NCBI RefSeq assembly: GCF_001015195.1
Contig: NZ_LDES01000001.1
Coordinates: forward strand, 1-64,000
Origin: Sphingomonas sp. Y57
Lineage (GTDB): Bacteria > Pseudomonadota > Alphaproteobacteria > Sphingomonadales > Sphingomonadaceae
Direction of reading: 5' to 3'
Length of the DNA: 64,000 nt
Shown: piece by piece, positions 35,959 to 49,551 of the stretch
Layout: each line of letters opens with the position of its first letter
How positions within the stretch are numbered: the first letter of the stretch is position 1
Notes under the pieces: generated by a model
Told to the model about the DNA's origin: nothing
The model's input: the letters and a program-made list of their open reading frames with translations, nothing else
The model's database searches: none
Translations under genes and position numbers: made by a program

Positions 35959-35967
35959 GGTCCGGGG

Positions 35968-36618
35968 ATGAGGGACGCAAGCACGACAACGACCGACGCC
36001 GCGACCGGCCGCCGCTATACGCAGGCACGCGGCCGCGCGCGGCGAGAGGCGCTGGTCCAGGCGGCGCGCGACCTGCTGCAGGAGCGCGAGATCGACGACA
36101 TCACCCTGCCGATGGTGTCAGAGGCTGCGAACATCCCGTCCAGCTCGACCTATCATTTCTTTCCCGACCTGCGGGAGCTCTACAAGGAACTGGCGCGGAC
36201 GATCTCGGACGAGATGGTGAGAGCCGAGCCTGCGGTCGCCGCCGAGGCGACCTGGCAGTCGATCATCGGTACCTTCCTCACCGCCTCGGCCGATTATTTC
36301 AACGCCGACGCGGCGGCGCGGCAACTCATTCTTGGCCCGCGGACGACGCCCGACATCCGTCAGGCTGGCTGCCATGACGATTACCGCTTCGGCGTACAAC
36401 TCCACGCGGCATTGTCCGCGCGTTTCCACCTGCCTGAACTGGCGGAGCCGACTGCGATCTTCTTCCGCGCGATCGTGATTGCCGACGCCTTCTTCGCGTT
36501 GTCGGTGCTCGAAGACGGGATCATCACCCGCCATATGATCGAGGAGGCGAGCCGGGCCGCCACCTCCTATCTGGGCAATTATCTGCCGCCGGTCCTGCAG
36601 CGCAAGCGCAGCCACTGA
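35968..36618 (+). CDS. TetR-family regulator
   Basis: This 216-residue protein has an N-terminal HTH at about 28-72 (REALVQAARDLLQEREIDDI, SEAANIPSSSTYHFFPDLRE) and a ligand-binding helical domain. It is convergent with the flavin oxidase gene. Two near-identical palindromes at 38728-38744 and 38901-38914 between the oxidase and the TonB receptor are candidate operators for it; this link is inference. Confidence 0.88.
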   Translation: MRDASTTTTDAATGRRYTQARGRARREALVQAARDLLQEREIDDITLPMVSEAANIPSSSTYHFFPDLRELYKELARTISDEMVRAEPAVAAEATWQSIIGTFLTASADYFNADAAARQLILGPRTTPDIRQAGCHDDYRFGVQLHAALSARFHLPELAEPTAIFFRAIVIADAFFALSVLEDGIITRHMIEEASRAATSYLGNYLPPVLQRKRSH

Positions 36619-36628
36619 CAGCCGGAGA

Positions 36629-36660
36629 CGGCCCGATCCCCCCGCCAGGGGACCGGGCCG
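36629..36660. terminator. Bidirectional hairpin between convergent genes
   Basis: CGGCCCG-a-TCCCC pairs with GGGGA-c-CGGGCCG around a 6-nt loop, giving a 12-bp stem with one mismatch, just past the TetR stop codon. No T-run is present. Confidence 0.55.
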
Positions 36661-36716
36661 CCGATCGGCGATGAGGACCGGGAAGGGGGTTCGCCGGTCC
36701 ATATCCCCGAACCCTG

Positions 36717-38657
36717 TCAGAGCATGGACAGGATCTGTTTGGCCGCGCGCTCGCCTTCCAGCGCCGCCGTCTCCCACATCTGCGCGCCCGACAGCTCCGA
36801 ATGGCCGAAGGCGATGCGGTGCCAGGGTTCGCGCAGCACATCCTTGGCCGCCTTCTCGCCGTTGCGGCCGAAATGGAAGCCGGGCGGGGCGACCATATAG
36901 GCGTGGCCCTGCCGGTTGGTGATGATCCCCGCGATGTCACGGTCGGCGTCGAAGCCATAGGGAGCGAACATTTTGGTGAACTGCTCACGTACCTGTGCCT
37001 CGATGTCGGCATAGGACATGGAGAAGAGCATCATCCGCGCCTGGGTGCACTGGTCGGGCCATGCGACGCCGGGGATCAGGAAGGGGATATACTGCGTCAG
37101 CACGACCGGCTTGTTCGGATCGAGTGGCTGCGGCGCGTGCCCGTCAATGACGAGGTTGCGGCGCAGGCTTGTCCACCAGCCGAGTCCCTCGAACCAGCGG
37201 ATGCCGGCGACGCCGAGCTTGTCGAGGAACTTCCAGTTCCTGAGCGCGACGTTGATCACCAGCATCGGCGCGTGGTGGAACTCCTGCATCGCCCCGCGAT
37301 ACCGGGCATCGATGTCGTGGCAGATACGGCGGTTGGCGTGCTGCTGTCCCGCGCAGATCACCGCCTTGCCGCGCACGCTGACCAGTTTGCCGTCCTTGTC
37401 GTAGGTCACACGCACCGTCTTGGCCTTGGCGGGCTTGCCTTCGTGGACGACCGAGAAGACCGTGCTCGACAGGCGCAACCGCACCCTCTGACCGGGAAGA
37501 TCGAGCTGATCCCAGCGGACCTGGCTTTCCATCAGCCCATAGAGGCTGTCGTCGCCGCTCAGCGCCTCGGGCTTGGCGAGCTTCAGGAAACGCTTCGCGG
37601 CGATCGTGTTGCCGCCCGGGAAGGTCGCCAGAAAGATCGTGTCCGTCGGGTCGGCGCCGCCATGCTGGTAGCGGTAATAGCCGATCACGCCCGGCATCAG
37701 ATAGTTATAGGCCGAATAGGCGGAGATCACGTCGCCACCTTGGCCGCAGCCCATGGCGGCCATCACCGGGCTGAGCACGTCGAGCACGCCGTCGATGCAG
37801 TCGGCCGGCACCTCCGCCACGTTGAGCAGGAAGTCCTTGTAGGTCATGGTGTCGAGCCACTGTGCCCAATCATCGCGGACGGGCGGCGTGCGATACAGTT
37901 CGAGGTCGACCAGCGCCTTCTTGACCTTTTCGGGAAGCGGTGCGTCGCGGAAGCCGTTGCGCCAGGGGTTCTTCACCATCCCCTTGCCCTCATAATAGAA
38001 GGCGGTATCGGCCATCTCCCAGGAGATGTGCATGGGGCCCCAGGCGTCGCGCGGCACCAGGATCGGCTGGGACAGGTTCTCCGGCTCCTGATAGGTGAAT
38101 TGCTCGGGATAGCCGAGTTCCTTGAGGAACGGGCTGCCGAAGCCGAATTGCTCGGCCGGAGCGAAGGGGACGACGATGCCGGTCGACCCCTGCGGCGCCG
38201 TCAGGCGGTAGCCGTCGACATCGAACTCGTTCTGCTTGGCCTCGCCGCCGAAGATCGCATGCTGGTCGAGGATGAGGATCTTCGCCGACGGATTGTCGCG
38301 CGCGGCGACGAAGGCGGATGTCAGGCCGGAAATGCCAGCCCCGACAATGATCAGGTCATACAGGTCTTCGACCAGAGGCGCGTTGGCGATCCGCTTGTCG
38401 AGGTCGCCGTTGCGGATATGACCGTGGGCGGCGTTGACGACGGCGTGGGTGTTGCCGTTCTTGTCGGCATAGTCGCCGACCCCGCCCGGGCCGGTCCAGT
38501 CCGGGCCGAGGCCGGTAAGGGGGCTGGGTACGGTCTGCGCCTGTGCGCCCGTCGTCATCGCCGGCGCGCCCATCGCCAGAAGCGCGGCGCCCGATCCGAT
38601 CATGGTGCCACCGATGAAGTCCCGGCGCGTCACCTTTTCTTCCCTTGGTTCGTCCAT
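36717..38657 (-). CDS. Tat-exported flavin amine oxidase/dehydrogenase (spermidine dehydrogenase-like)
   Basis: This 646-residue protein has a twin-arginine signal (TRRDFIGGTMIGSGAALLAM). The FAD-binding motif DLIIVGAGISGLTSA lies near residue 106, followed by LILDQHAIFGGEAKQNEF. The C-terminal FAD contact is RIAFGHSELSGAQMWETAAL. The closest family I can name is the spermidine dehydrogenase type; the sphingomonad substrate may be different. ATG 38657 follows GGGAGG, and a longer upstream reading would spoil the Tat signal. It is divergent from a TonB receptor and convergent with a TetR gene. Confidence 0.82.
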   Translation of the reverse strand: MDEPREEKVTRRDFIGGTMIGSGAALLAMGAPAMTTGAQAQTVPSPLTGLGPDWTGPGGVGDYADKNGNTHAVVNAAHGHIRNGDLDKRIANAPLVEDLYDLIIVGAGISGLTSAFVAARDNPSAKILILDQHAIFGGEAKQNEFDVDGYRLTAPQGSTGIVVPFAPAEQFGFGSPFLKELGYPEQFTYQEPENLSQPILVPRDAWGPMHISWEMADTAFYYEGKGMVKNPWRNGFRDAPLPEKVKKALVDLELYRTPPVRDDWAQWLDTMTYKDFLLNVAEVPADCIDGVLDVLSPVMAAMGCGQGGDVISAYSAYNYLMPGVIGYYRYQHGGADPTDTIFLATFPGGNTIAAKRFLKLAKPEALSGDDSLYGLMESQVRWDQLDLPGQRVRLRLSSTVFSVVHEGKPAKAKTVRVTYDKDGKLVSVRGKAVICAGQQHANRRICHDIDARYRGAMQEFHHAPMLVINVALRNWKFLDKLGVAGIRWFEGLGWWTSLRRNLVIDGHAPQPLDPNKPVVLTQYIPFLIPGVAWPDQCTQARMMLFSMSYADIEAQVREQFTKMFAPYGFDADRDIAGIITNRQGHAYMVAPPGFHFGRNGEKAAKDVLREPWHRIAFGHSELSGAQMWETAALEGERAAKQILSML

Positions 38658-38981
38658 CGTTGCTGATCCCTCCCGTCCGGCCATCCACCGGTCACGCTGC
38701 ATAGTGCCAAAGCTCGAACCCGCTGGCAATCGAGATTCTCGATTCAAGTTGACTTTCTTCGAGGGCTTATCTTTTCCGTGTCCGGTACGGCCATTGGACC
38801 GGGGTACGATCGAAAAATAGCGATAAAATCGGGTTATATCGGTTGTTTAGGTGTTTGGTCGTCTGCGGACGCCGGCCCGATTGACATATGCCGATCGGCG
38901 CGAGATACTCGATTCTATTCGAAAAATAGCTCGAATGTAATCGAGTCGCGGCGGGGGCGGTCAACACAGGGGAGCAAGGAT
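38658..38981. promoter_or_regulatory. Divergent control region of the oxidase and TonB receptor genes
   Basis: This 324-bp, AT-richer region contains no gene. It holds the perfect palindrome AATCGAGA-T-TCTCGATT (38728-38744) and a near copy CGAGATACTCGATT (38901-38914; 13 of 14 bases as in 38731-38744). A direct repeat TCGAAAAATAGC occurs at 38810-38821 and 38919-38930. ACTCGATT (38907-38914) is also inverted at 38939-38946 (AATCGAGT). A TTGACA-like element at 38881 could be a -35 for the receptor. The palindromes fit a dimeric regulator such as the neighbouring TetR protein. Confidence 0.6.
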
Positions 38982-41183
<2,202 letters not shown>

Positions 41184-41209
41184 TTCCCTGGAAAGAAAAG
41201 AGGAAAAAC

Positions 41210-41719
41210 ATGTCCAAGTCCGTTGCTCTGCTGGCGTCTGCCCTTCTCGGCCTGTCGGCGCTCTCGGCTCCAGCGGCCGCGGCCGATCCCGTGACCGCGG
41301 TCGGCGATCTGCCAAGGGCCGATGCCGCCGACATCGCCGATTTCCGTCGTCAGGTCGACGCGCTCTACCGGATGAAGGAGACGGCTTTCGCCAGGGATGA
41401 CGCCGACACGATCGTCGATCGCTTCTACACGCGCGATGCGATCACTTTCGGGCCGGAGGGCAAGCCCGTCATCGGCCGCGACGCCTTTCGCGACGAATAT
41501 CGCAACGTCGTGAAGATCGCCAATGTGAAGGTGGAGCCCGTCGCCACCCACGTTGGGAAGGATGCCGCCTGGGAATGGGTCAACTTCCGCGCCTTCCCCA
41601 AGGACAAGGCGCAGAAGCCCTTTACCTTCATCATGCTGTTCGTTTTCGCGAAGAAGGACGGCCAGTGGGTTTCGGGGGGCGACGCCTATACCGTGGGCGA
41701 GTTTCCCAAGGCCGGCTGA
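41210..41719 (+). CDS. Exported NTF2-like (SnoaL/DUF4440-type) protein
   Basis: The 169-residue protein has signal peptide SKSVALLASALLGLSALSAP ending near AAAAD and an NTF2-like cone fold (LYRMKETAFARDDADTIVDR then FYTRDAITFGPEGKPVIG). Such domains act as small-molecule isomerases, dehydratases or binders. The ATG at 41210 follows AAGAGGAAA; an earlier ATG at 41180 overlaps the receptor's end. It lies 26 nt after the TonB receptor and is probably in its operon. Confidence 0.8.
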   Translation: MSKSVALLASALLGLSALSAPAAAADPVTAVGDLPRADAADIADFRRQVDALYRMKETAFARDDADTIVDRFYTRDAITFGPEGKPVIGRDAFRDEYRNVVKIANVKVEPVATHVGKDAAWEWVNFRAFPKDKAQKPFTFIMLFVFAKKDGQWVSGGDAYTVGEFPKAG

Positions 41720-41728
41720 TCGGAAAAT

Positions 41729-41766
41729 ACCCGTTCGTCCCGAGCGAAGTCGAGGGGCGAACGGGT
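41729..41766. repeat. Sphingomonad-type intergenic palindrome
   Basis: ACCCGTTCG (41729-41737) and CGAACGGGT (41758-41766) form a 9-bp stem, with inner complementary TCCC/GGGG around GAGCGAAGTCGA. Elements with this GAGCGAAGTCGA core recur in sphingomonad genomes. It lies between convergent genes and may end both transcripts. Confidence 0.6.
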
Positions 41767-41779
41767 TACCCCGGCTTCG

Positions 41780-42145
41780 TCAAAGCGCGGGCCGGGCCGG
41801 CGGCAGGTTGTGGCTGGCGACGGCCGTGGCGAGATCGAGCCAGCGGATCGGCTTCACCAGCATGTGGGTCATGTCGTCCGTGGCGTCGTAGCCGCGCGGA
41901 TCACCGGTGATGAACACCACCGGTATGCTGCCGAGCGACCGGCGGATCGATGCCACCGCATCCACGCCCGATCCTTCGCGCAGCCTGCAATCCGCCGTGA
42001 TCAGGTCGGGCGCGCGATCGAGCGCGGCGGCTACCGCGGCCCTTTCGGTCTGGGCAAGATCGCAGCTATCCGCACCAAGTTCGCTTAGGAAGCATTCAAG
42101 ATGCGATGCGACCAGAGGCTCGTCTTCGATGATCAGGACGTGCAT
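41780..42145 (-). CDS. Single-domain response regulator
   Basis: This 121-residue protein is a bare receiver domain: acidic pair in VLIIEDEP (Glu 7/Asp 8), phospho-acceptor Asp 52 (LITADCRL), Thr 80 (VVFITGD) and Lys 98 (LVKPI). There is no output domain. It starts at ATG 42145 with GGAGAGGATC upstream. It lies 171 bp downstream of the chemoreceptor gene on the same strand, so a functional link is possible but unproven. Confidence 0.87.
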   Translation of the reverse strand: MHVLIIEDEPLVASHLECFLSELGADSCDLAQTERAAVAAALDRAPDLITADCRLREGSGVDAVASIRRSLGSIPVVFITGDPRGYDATDDMTHMLVKPIRWLDLATAVASHNLPPARPAL

Positions 42146-42204
42146 GATCCTCTCCACCGACTCGGGGCCGTCAAGCCCTCGACTTGAACAGGATTCCCTA
42201 TTCA

Positions 42205-42220
42205 TCGGCCAATTGGCCGA
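42205..42220. promoter_or_regulatory. 16-bp palindrome upstream of the response regulator
   Basis: TCGGCC-AATT-GGCCGA is a perfect palindrome 60 bp upstream of the ATG at 42145. Candidate operator; the binder is unknown. Confidence 0.4.
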
Positions 42221-42316
42221 ACCTCCAGTTTAACCCATGTCGATTTCTCGGCCAACCTGTAAAATTCGGAGCACTGGTCGCCTGTTCTTTAGTGGCCGCC
42301 GTGCCCTGCGCCGTCG

Positions 42317-43681
42317 TCATTCCGTGAACAGGGCGGCGAAGTCGTGTGCGGTTCTTTCCAGCCGTGCGAGCGCGTCGTCGACCTCGCCGAAGCCGTCGGC
42401 AAGATGGTCGATGTCGCCCGCGACATTCTCAGTGTCTGCACGGATCGCGGCGATGGTCGAGGACATCGAGTCGGCGGCGAGGGCGGTCTGGTCGACCGCC
42501 GCGGTGATCGTCGTGACCGTGCGCGCCTGCACGTCCATCGCCTCACGGATGCGGGTGGCGCAGGCCTCGACCTCGCCCACCGTGGCGCGGATCGATCCGT
42601 TGGCGTCGACCGCCTGGGCGGTCGCCGTCTGGATCGCGATGATCTTCCGGGCGATGTCGTCGGTCGCGCGAGCGGTCTGGTTGGAGAGGTTCTTGACCTC
42701 CTGTGCTACCACCGCGAAGCCGCGACCTGCCTCCCCCGCGCGCGCGGCTTCGATCGTGGCATTAAGGGCCAGAAGGTTGGTCTGTCCGGCGATGTCGCGG
42801 ATCAGGCCCAGGATCGACTCGATCGCGCGGGCGTGATCGGACAGCGCCTCTGAGACCGACAGCGCCTCCGCCGACTGGCCGGCCGCGCGGGTGGCGACCG
42901 AAGCGGCGACGTCCACCTCGCGGCGCGCCTCCTCGATCGCACGGATCAGGCCGGCGGCGGTCTGCGCGGCGTCGCGCATCGCGGTGGCCGACTGCTCGGC
43001 GGCGGCGGCGACCTCGGATGTCTTGCCCAGCATGCCGCGCGCCGATTGCGAGGCGAGGCTGGTCTGGTCCCGCAAGGTCGTCGACCGGCGCGACGTGCCG
43101 GCCAGGATATCGCCGATGTCGGTGCGGAACATCTGGCTCGCCGATTCTCGCAGGATGAGCGAGCGCTGGCGCCGGATGGCGTTGAAATAGGACAGGTTGA
43201 GCTCGAGCTGGATGGCGCCCAGCATGTCGATCGTGCGCTGCGCGGACAGGACGAACGCCATGTCGTCGGAAAAGCGCTCGGCGATCCGGTCGACGATCAT
43301 CCCGTTTTCACGCGCCGTGTCGAGCAGGATGGTCGGCAGGGGGATCTTCAGGCTGTAGACGAGCCGGCTGTTGAACCCGAGGATGCGGATCCAGTCGGCG
43401 TCGATCGGCTGCGAATAAACATGGCGACGACGCTTGACTAGATCGTCGACGGACATCGTCAGGAACGCGCCGACATCGCCCTCGGCGCTGTTCGCCAGGC
43501 GCCGCAGCTTCGGCGTCCAGTTCTCGCGAAGCACTTCGACGATCGTGTCGGAGGCGCGTTCCCACAGCGCGAGGAGACGTTGGTGCAGTCCGGCGTCCCG
43601 GTAATGCTCCACCCGTTCCGCGATCTCGGCCTCGGTCAGCACCGCCTCGATGGGCGCCAGTGGCGCCGATGCCATATCCAT
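42317..43681 (-). CDS. Soluble methyl-accepting chemotaxis protein, possibly globin-coupled
   Basis: The 454-residue protein has no membrane segment. Its C-terminal half is an MCP signalling domain with the hairpin tip [20 protein letters not shown] then [20 protein letters not shown]. The N-terminal ~180 residues are helical, with [20 protein letters not shown] resembling the proximal-His region of globin-coupled sensors (H followed about ten residues later by W). That suggests a heme-based oxygen or redox sensor, but the match is weak. No che genes are nearby. Confidence 0.8.
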   Translation of the reverse strand: MDMASAPLAPIEAVLTEAEIAERVEHYRDAGLHQRLLALWERASDTIVEVLRENWTPKLRRLANSAEGDVGAFLTMSVDDLVKRRRHVYSQPIDADWIRILGFNSRLVYSLKIPLPTILLDTARENGMIVDRIAERFSDDMAFVLSAQRTIDMLGAIQLELNLSYFNAIRRQRSLILRESASQMFRTDIGDILAGTSRRSTTLRDQTSLASQSARGMLGKTSEVAAAAEQSATAMRDAAQTAAGLIRAIEEARREVDVAASVATRAAGQSAEALSVSEALSDHARAIESILGLIRDIAGQTNLLALNATIEAARAGEAGRGFAVVAQEVKNLSNQTARATDDIARKIIAIQTATAQAVDANGSIRATVGEVEACATRIREAMDVQARTVTTITAAVDQTALAADSMSSTIAAIRADTENVAGDIDHLADGFGEVDDALARLERTAHDFAALFTE

Positions 43682-43721
43682 GGGACCCTCTCCTTCGCGA
43701 GTAGGCCTTAATCGGATATGG

Positions 43722-44263
43722 TTAACGACGGGTTGAACCTGCCATGGTGAAGCGCACCAGCAAGGCCGCGCCGCCGGTCGTCGCCGGGGCAGCGACCTTC
43801 AGGAGGTCGAACCGGCCGAGGTCGGCCTCCCCGATCCGCTGCGGCTCCAGCGCCAGGAGGAAGGTCGCATCGCCGCCAGCTACCGCCGCGCCGGTCGCGA
43901 GCCGGTGCATCTCGGCTACGCATCGTCCCCGTCGGCTCATGGCGTTGAGGTCGACGACAGGCCCGGCCAGCGGCTCACCAGCGATCAGCACTCCGCCATC
44001 GAAAGGAAAGGGCGCGCTGTAGCCGTCGAGCGTGACGTCGATGCCCGCGCCCGACAGGCGTAGCTTGCCCTCGATCACGGTGAGCAGCCGGTCGATGCCG
44101 TCGAAAGCCGAGAAGGGGCCGGGCTCCTCGACCCGTGCCATGCTCAGCCGCCAGTCGAAATCGTCCATGCCGGCATCCGGCGGAAAGACCGCGATCTCGC
44201 GCGTCGTCCCGCCGCCGTTCCTCCAGGGGGCAGGCGCGCAGTCCGCGATCCGGATGAGCCGAT

Positions 44264-44267
<4 letters not shown>
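43722..44267 (-). CDS. hutD: HutD family protein
   Basis: The 181-residue cupin-like protein starts at a GTG overlapping the hutU stop (GTGA): [20 protein letters not shown] then [11 protein letters not shown] and [20 protein letters not shown]. These are hallmarks of HutD, thought to limit or tune histidine catabolism, possibly by binding formylglutamate. It is the last gene of the hutIHGUD operon. Confidence 0.92.
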
Positions 44268-45937
<1,670 letters not shown>

Positions 45938-45948
45938 GGCAGGTCCTT

Positions 45949-46752
45949 TCAGCTGCGGGCGAAGGCGAGACAGGCCGTCAGGATCGCGCGCAGCGCGGCG
46001 ATGACGGGGCTCGTCGGATCGAAAGGAGCGGGCCAGTTGTCGGGCCCGGGAGCATCCGGTTCGTCGAGATAGGCGCGCATCGACAGTTCCATCTGGATCG
46101 CATGGATGCCGTCGGCGGGGCGGCCATAATGGCGGGTTGTCCAGCCGCCGCGGAACCGTCCGTCGAGGACGTGGCTCCAATCCGTCGCGGCGGCGATCCC
46201 GACGACGGCGGCACTGAGCGCGGGATCACAGGTCGTGCCGTTGTTGGTGCCGATGTTGAACAGCGGCAGCTCGCCGTCGAACAGGCGTGGGACGCGGCTC
46301 AGGATCGAATGGGCGTCGTAGAGCACGACCTTGCCATGACGTGCGCGCAGCCGGCCGAGCTCGGCCGCCAGCGCGTCATGATAGGGATCGAACCAGGTCG
46401 AGCGCCGCCAGCCTATCTCGCCAGGGTCGGGCGGTGCGTCGCGATAGAGCGGTTCGCCCGCGAAGGTCGTCGTCGGGCACAGCTCTGTCGTCGTCTGCCC
46501 CGGATAGAGCGAGGCGCCCGACGGATCGCGGTTGAGGTCGATGACGCTGCGCGAGATCCGGCTGCGGATCGTGGTGGCGCCGAGCGAGTCCGCGAAGCCA
46601 TAGACCCGGTCGATCCACCAGTCGGCATCCTTGCGCGCCAACCAGGGCGACACGAAGCCGCCCTCCAGCTCCTCGGGGATATCGGTGCCGCTGTGCGGGA
46701 AGGCGACGACCAGCGGTGCCTCGCCCCTCGAGATTTCGAGCCAGCTAAGCAT
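45949..46752 (-). CDS. hutG: N-formylglutamate deformylase
   Basis: This 267-residue enzyme hydrolyses N-formylglutamate to glutamate and formate, the last step of the five-step pathway. The family pattern is visible: [61 protein letters not shown] and [11 protein letters not shown]. Its ATG overlaps the hutH stop by one base (TGATG). hutU follows 11 nt later. Confidence 0.95.
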   Translation of the reverse strand: MLSWLEISRGEAPLVVAFPHSGTDIPEELEGGFVSPWLARKDADWWIDRVYGFADSLGATTIRSRISRSVIDLNRDPSGASLYPGQTTTELCPTTTFAGEPLYRDAPPDPGEIGWRRSTWFDPYHDALAAELGRLRARHGKVVLYDAHSILSRVPRLFDGELPLFNIGTNNGTTCDPALSAAVVGIAAATDWSHVLDGRFRGGWTTRHYGRPADGIHAIQMELSMRAYLDEPDAPGPDNWPAPFDPTSPVIAALRAILTACLAFARS

Positions 46753-48281
46753 CAGGCCAGCCCCGGCAGCGCGATCGCCGCTGCCGTCACCAGCGCGCCG
46801 GAGCGGACGAGCGCGTTCGCGGCTTCCATGTCGGGGTGGAAATGCCGATCATGGTCCAGCATCGGCACCTGCGCGCGCAGCAGGGCCCGGGCGGCTTCGA
46901 GCGGGGCGCTGGACCGGAGCGGCGCGTGGAAGTCGCAGCCTTGCGCGGCGGCGAGCAGTTCGATGCCGACGATCGCATTGGCGTTGGCGGCCATGTCGAG
47001 CAGCCGCCGCGCGCCATGCGCCGCCATCGAGACATGGTCCTCCTGGTTGGCCGAGGTCGGCAGCGAGTCGACGCTGGCCGGGGTCGCGCGCTGCTTGTTC
47101 TCGGAAACCAGCGCGGCGGCCGTCACCTGCGGGATCATGAAGCCCGAATTGAGGCCCGGCTGCGGGGTCAGGAAGGCGGGCAGCCCCGACAACGCGGGAT
47201 CGACCAGCATCGCGATCCGGCGTTCCGTGATCGATCCGATCTCGCAGATCGCCAGCGCGATCATGTCGGCGGCGAAGGCAACCGGTTCGGCGTGGAAATT
47301 GCCGCCCGACAGTGCTTCGTCGGTATCGGGGAAGATCAGCGGATTGTCCGAGACGCCGTTCGCCTCGATCTCCAGCGTCGTCGCGGCCTGGCGGAGCATG
47401 TCGAGCACCGCGCCCATCACCTGCGGCTGGCAGCGCAGGCAATAGGGATCCTGCACCCGTGCGTCGTCGACCAGGTGGCTCTCGCGGATCGCCGAGCTCC
47501 CCATGAGCCGGCGCAGCGCATCGGCCGTCTCGATCTGGCCGGGCTGGCGGCGCAGCGCGTGGATGCGGGGGTCGAACGGTGTGTCCGATCCCTTGGCCGC
47601 CTCGGTCGAAAGGGCGCCGGTGACGAGCGCCGAGCGGAAGATCGTCTCGGTCTCGAACAGCCCGGCCAGCGCGTTGGCGGTGGAGAATTGCGTGCCGTTG
47701 AGCAGGGCGAGCCCTTCCTTCGGCCCCAGCGTCAGTGGGGACAGCCCCGCGCGGGCGAGCGCACCCTCGGCGCTCAGCACCTGGCCGGCCATCTCGATCT
47801 GGCCGACGCCGATCATCGCCGCCGCCATATGCGCGAGCGGCGCGAGGTCGCCCGATGCGCCGACCGACCCCTGCGACGGCACCACCGGGGTCAGCCCGGC
47901 GAGCAGCATCGCCTCCAGCATCTCCACCGTCTCCGGCCGCACGCCCGAGGCGCCCTGGGCGAGGCTGGCGAGCTTGAGTGCCATCATCAGCCGGACAACC
48001 GGGGTGGGGGAGGGCGCTCCGGTCCCCGCCGCATGGCTCAGCACGATGTTGCGCTGGAGCGTCGCGAGATCCTCGTCGCCGATCTTGACGCTGGCGAGCT
48101 TTCCGAAGCCGGTGTTGAGGCCGTAGACCGGCTTGTGCTGGGCGATGATCCGTTCGACCGCCGCCGCACTTGCGGCGATGGCCGGGGCCGATGCGGGATC
48201 GAGGCTCGGCGCCGCACCCTGATAGATGGCGCGCCAGTCGGCGAGCGGCACGGCGCCCGGCTTGAGGAGGATGTCGCTCAT
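46752..48281 (-). CDS. hutH: Histidine ammonia-lyase
   Basis: The 509-residue enzyme deaminates histidine to urocanate. The Ala142-Ser143-Gly144 triad in [13 protein letters not shown] forms the MIO prosthetic group. [15 protein letters not shown] and [10 protein letters not shown] are also typical. It overlaps hutI by four bases upstream (ATGA) and hutG by one base downstream. Confidence 0.97.
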   Translation of the reverse strand: MSDILLKPGAVPLADWRAIYQGAAPSLDPASAPAIAASAAAVERIIAQHKPVYGLNTGFGKLASVKIGDEDLATLQRNIVLSHAAGTGAPSPTPVVRLMMALKLASLAQGASGVRPETVEMLEAMLLAGLTPVVPSQGSVGASGDLAPLAHMAAAMIGVGQIEMAGQVLSAEGALARAGLSPLTLGPKEGLALLNGTQFSTANALAGLFETETIFRSALVTGALSTEAAKGSDTPFDPRIHALRRQPGQIETADALRRLMGSSAIRESHLVDDARVQDPYCLRCQPQVMGAVLDMLRQAATTLEIEANGVSDNPLIFPDTDEALSGGNFHAEPVAFAADMIALAICEIGSITERRIAMLVDPALSGLPAFLTPQPGLNSGFMIPQVTAAALVSENKQRATPASVDSLPTSANQEDHVSMAAHGARRLLDMAANANAIVGIELLAAAQGCDFHAPLRSSAPLEAARALLRAQVPMLDHDRHFHPDMEAANALVRSGALVTAAAIALPGLA

Positions 48282-49477
48282 AGGCCTTTCCAGATGCGGG
48301 AGTGGAGGGGATTGAAGCCGATGCGGTAGACGAGCTCGGCGGGGCGCTCGACGTCCCAGATGGCGAGGTCGCAGCTCTTGCCGGGCTCGAGCGTGCCCGT
48401 CTCTGCCTGGAGGCCCAACGCGCGCGCCGCGTTGCGGGTGACGCCGGCCAGGCATTCGTCGACGGTCAGACGGAACAGCGTCGCGCCCATGTTCATCGTC
48501 AGCAGCAGCGACGTGAGCGGCGAGGTTCCGGGATTGCAGTCGGTGGCGATCGCGATCGGCACGCCCGCCGCGCGCAGCCCGTCGACCGGCGGCAGCTTCG
48601 TCTCGCGCATGAAATAATAGGCGCCGGGCAGCAGCGTCGCGACGGTTCCGGCGCGCGCCATCGCGGCGATGCCGTCCGCGTCGAGATATTCGAGATGGTC
48701 GGCCGACAGCGCGCCCGCCTCGGCCGCCAGCTTCGCGCCGTGCAGGTTGGAGAGCTGCTCGGCATGGAGCTTGACCGGCAGGCCCGCCGCCCGCGCCGCG
48801 TCGAACACGCGCTCGGTCTGCGCCGCCGTGAAGCCGATACCCTCGCAAAAGGCGTCGACCGCGTCCGCCAGCCCCGCGCGGGCGGCGGCGGGGATCATCT
48901 CGTGGCAGATCAGGTCGACATAGCCGTCGGCGTCTCCCGCATATTCGGGCGGCAGTGCGTGCGCCCCCAGCAGGGTGGTGCGGATGCCGACCGGCCGGGC
49001 CTCGCCCAGCCGCCGCGCGGCCCGCAGCATCTTCAGCTCGTCGGCCACCGTCAGGCCATAGCCCGACTTGACCTCGACCGTCGTCGCGCCCTCGGCGATC
49101 AATGCGTCCAGCCGGGGAAGGGCCAGGTGGAGCAGCCTGTCCTCGTCGGCCTCGCGGGTCGCGCGCATCGTCGAGACGATGCCGCCACCGGCGCGCGCGA
49201 TTTCCTCATAGGAAGCGCCCGCCAGCCGAAGCTCGAACTCGTGCGCGCGGTCCCCGCCATGGATGAGGTGGGTGTGGCAGTCGATCAGCCCCGGCGTGAT
49301 CCAGCGGCCGTCGAGATTCTCGGCCCGCTCGGGATCGAAGGCGGGCGCATCGGCCGCCGGCCCGGCATAGAGAATGCGCCCGCCGCTCGCCGCGACCACG
49401 CCATCCTCGACGATACCGAGGCCATTCCCCGCCATCGTCGCCAGCCGTGCGTCCCGCCAGAGCCTGTCGCATCGCAT
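48278..49477 (-). CDS. hutI: Imidazolonepropionase
   Basis: The 399-residue amidohydrolase opens the imidazolone ring to formiminoglutamate. The metal motif [38 protein letters not shown] and [11 protein letters not shown] are all present. The ATG at 49477 has GGGAGA upstream. It is the first gene of the minus-strand hut operon and is divergent from hutF across a 74-bp control region with an operator-like palindrome. Confidence 0.96.
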   Translation of the reverse strand: MRCDRLWRDARLATMAGNGLGIVEDGVVAASGGRILYAGPAADAPAFDPERAENLDGRWITPGLIDCHTHLIHGGDRAHEFELRLAGASYEEIARAGGGIVSTMRATREADEDRLLHLALPRLDALIAEGATTVEVKSGYGLTVADELKMLRAARRLGEARPVGIRTTLLGAHALPPEYAGDADGYVDLICHEMIPAAARAGLADAVDAFCEGIGFTAAQTERVFDAARAAGLPVKLHAEQLSNLHGAKLAAEAGALSADHLEYLDADGIAAMARAGTVATLLPGAYYFMRETKLPPVDGLRAAGVPIAIATDCNPGTSPLTSLLLTMNMGATLFRLTVDECLAGVTRNAARALGLQAETGTLEPGKSCDLAIWDVERPAELVYRIGFNPLHSRIWKGL

Positions 49478-49519
49478 CCGCCGAATCTCCCTTGCCCGGC
49501 ATCATTGCACCGGCACCCA

Positions 49520-49537
49520 ATAATGTATAGACATTAT
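49520..49537. promoter_or_regulatory. HutC operator candidate
   Basis: ATAATGT-ATAG-ACATTAT is a perfect 18-bp inverted repeat in the hutI-hutF gap, 15 bp before the hutF ATG and 43 bp before the hutI ATG. The TGTATAGACA core fits GntR/HutC-type sites. Binding by HutC would repress both operons in the absence of urocanate. Confidence 0.78.
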
Positions 49538-49551
49538 CGTGGGAGGTGACG

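Noticed and set aside
36801-38666. Long plus-strand open frame opposite the flavin oxidase
   Set aside because: Antisense shadow; the minus strand has a Tat signal, FAD motif and good start.
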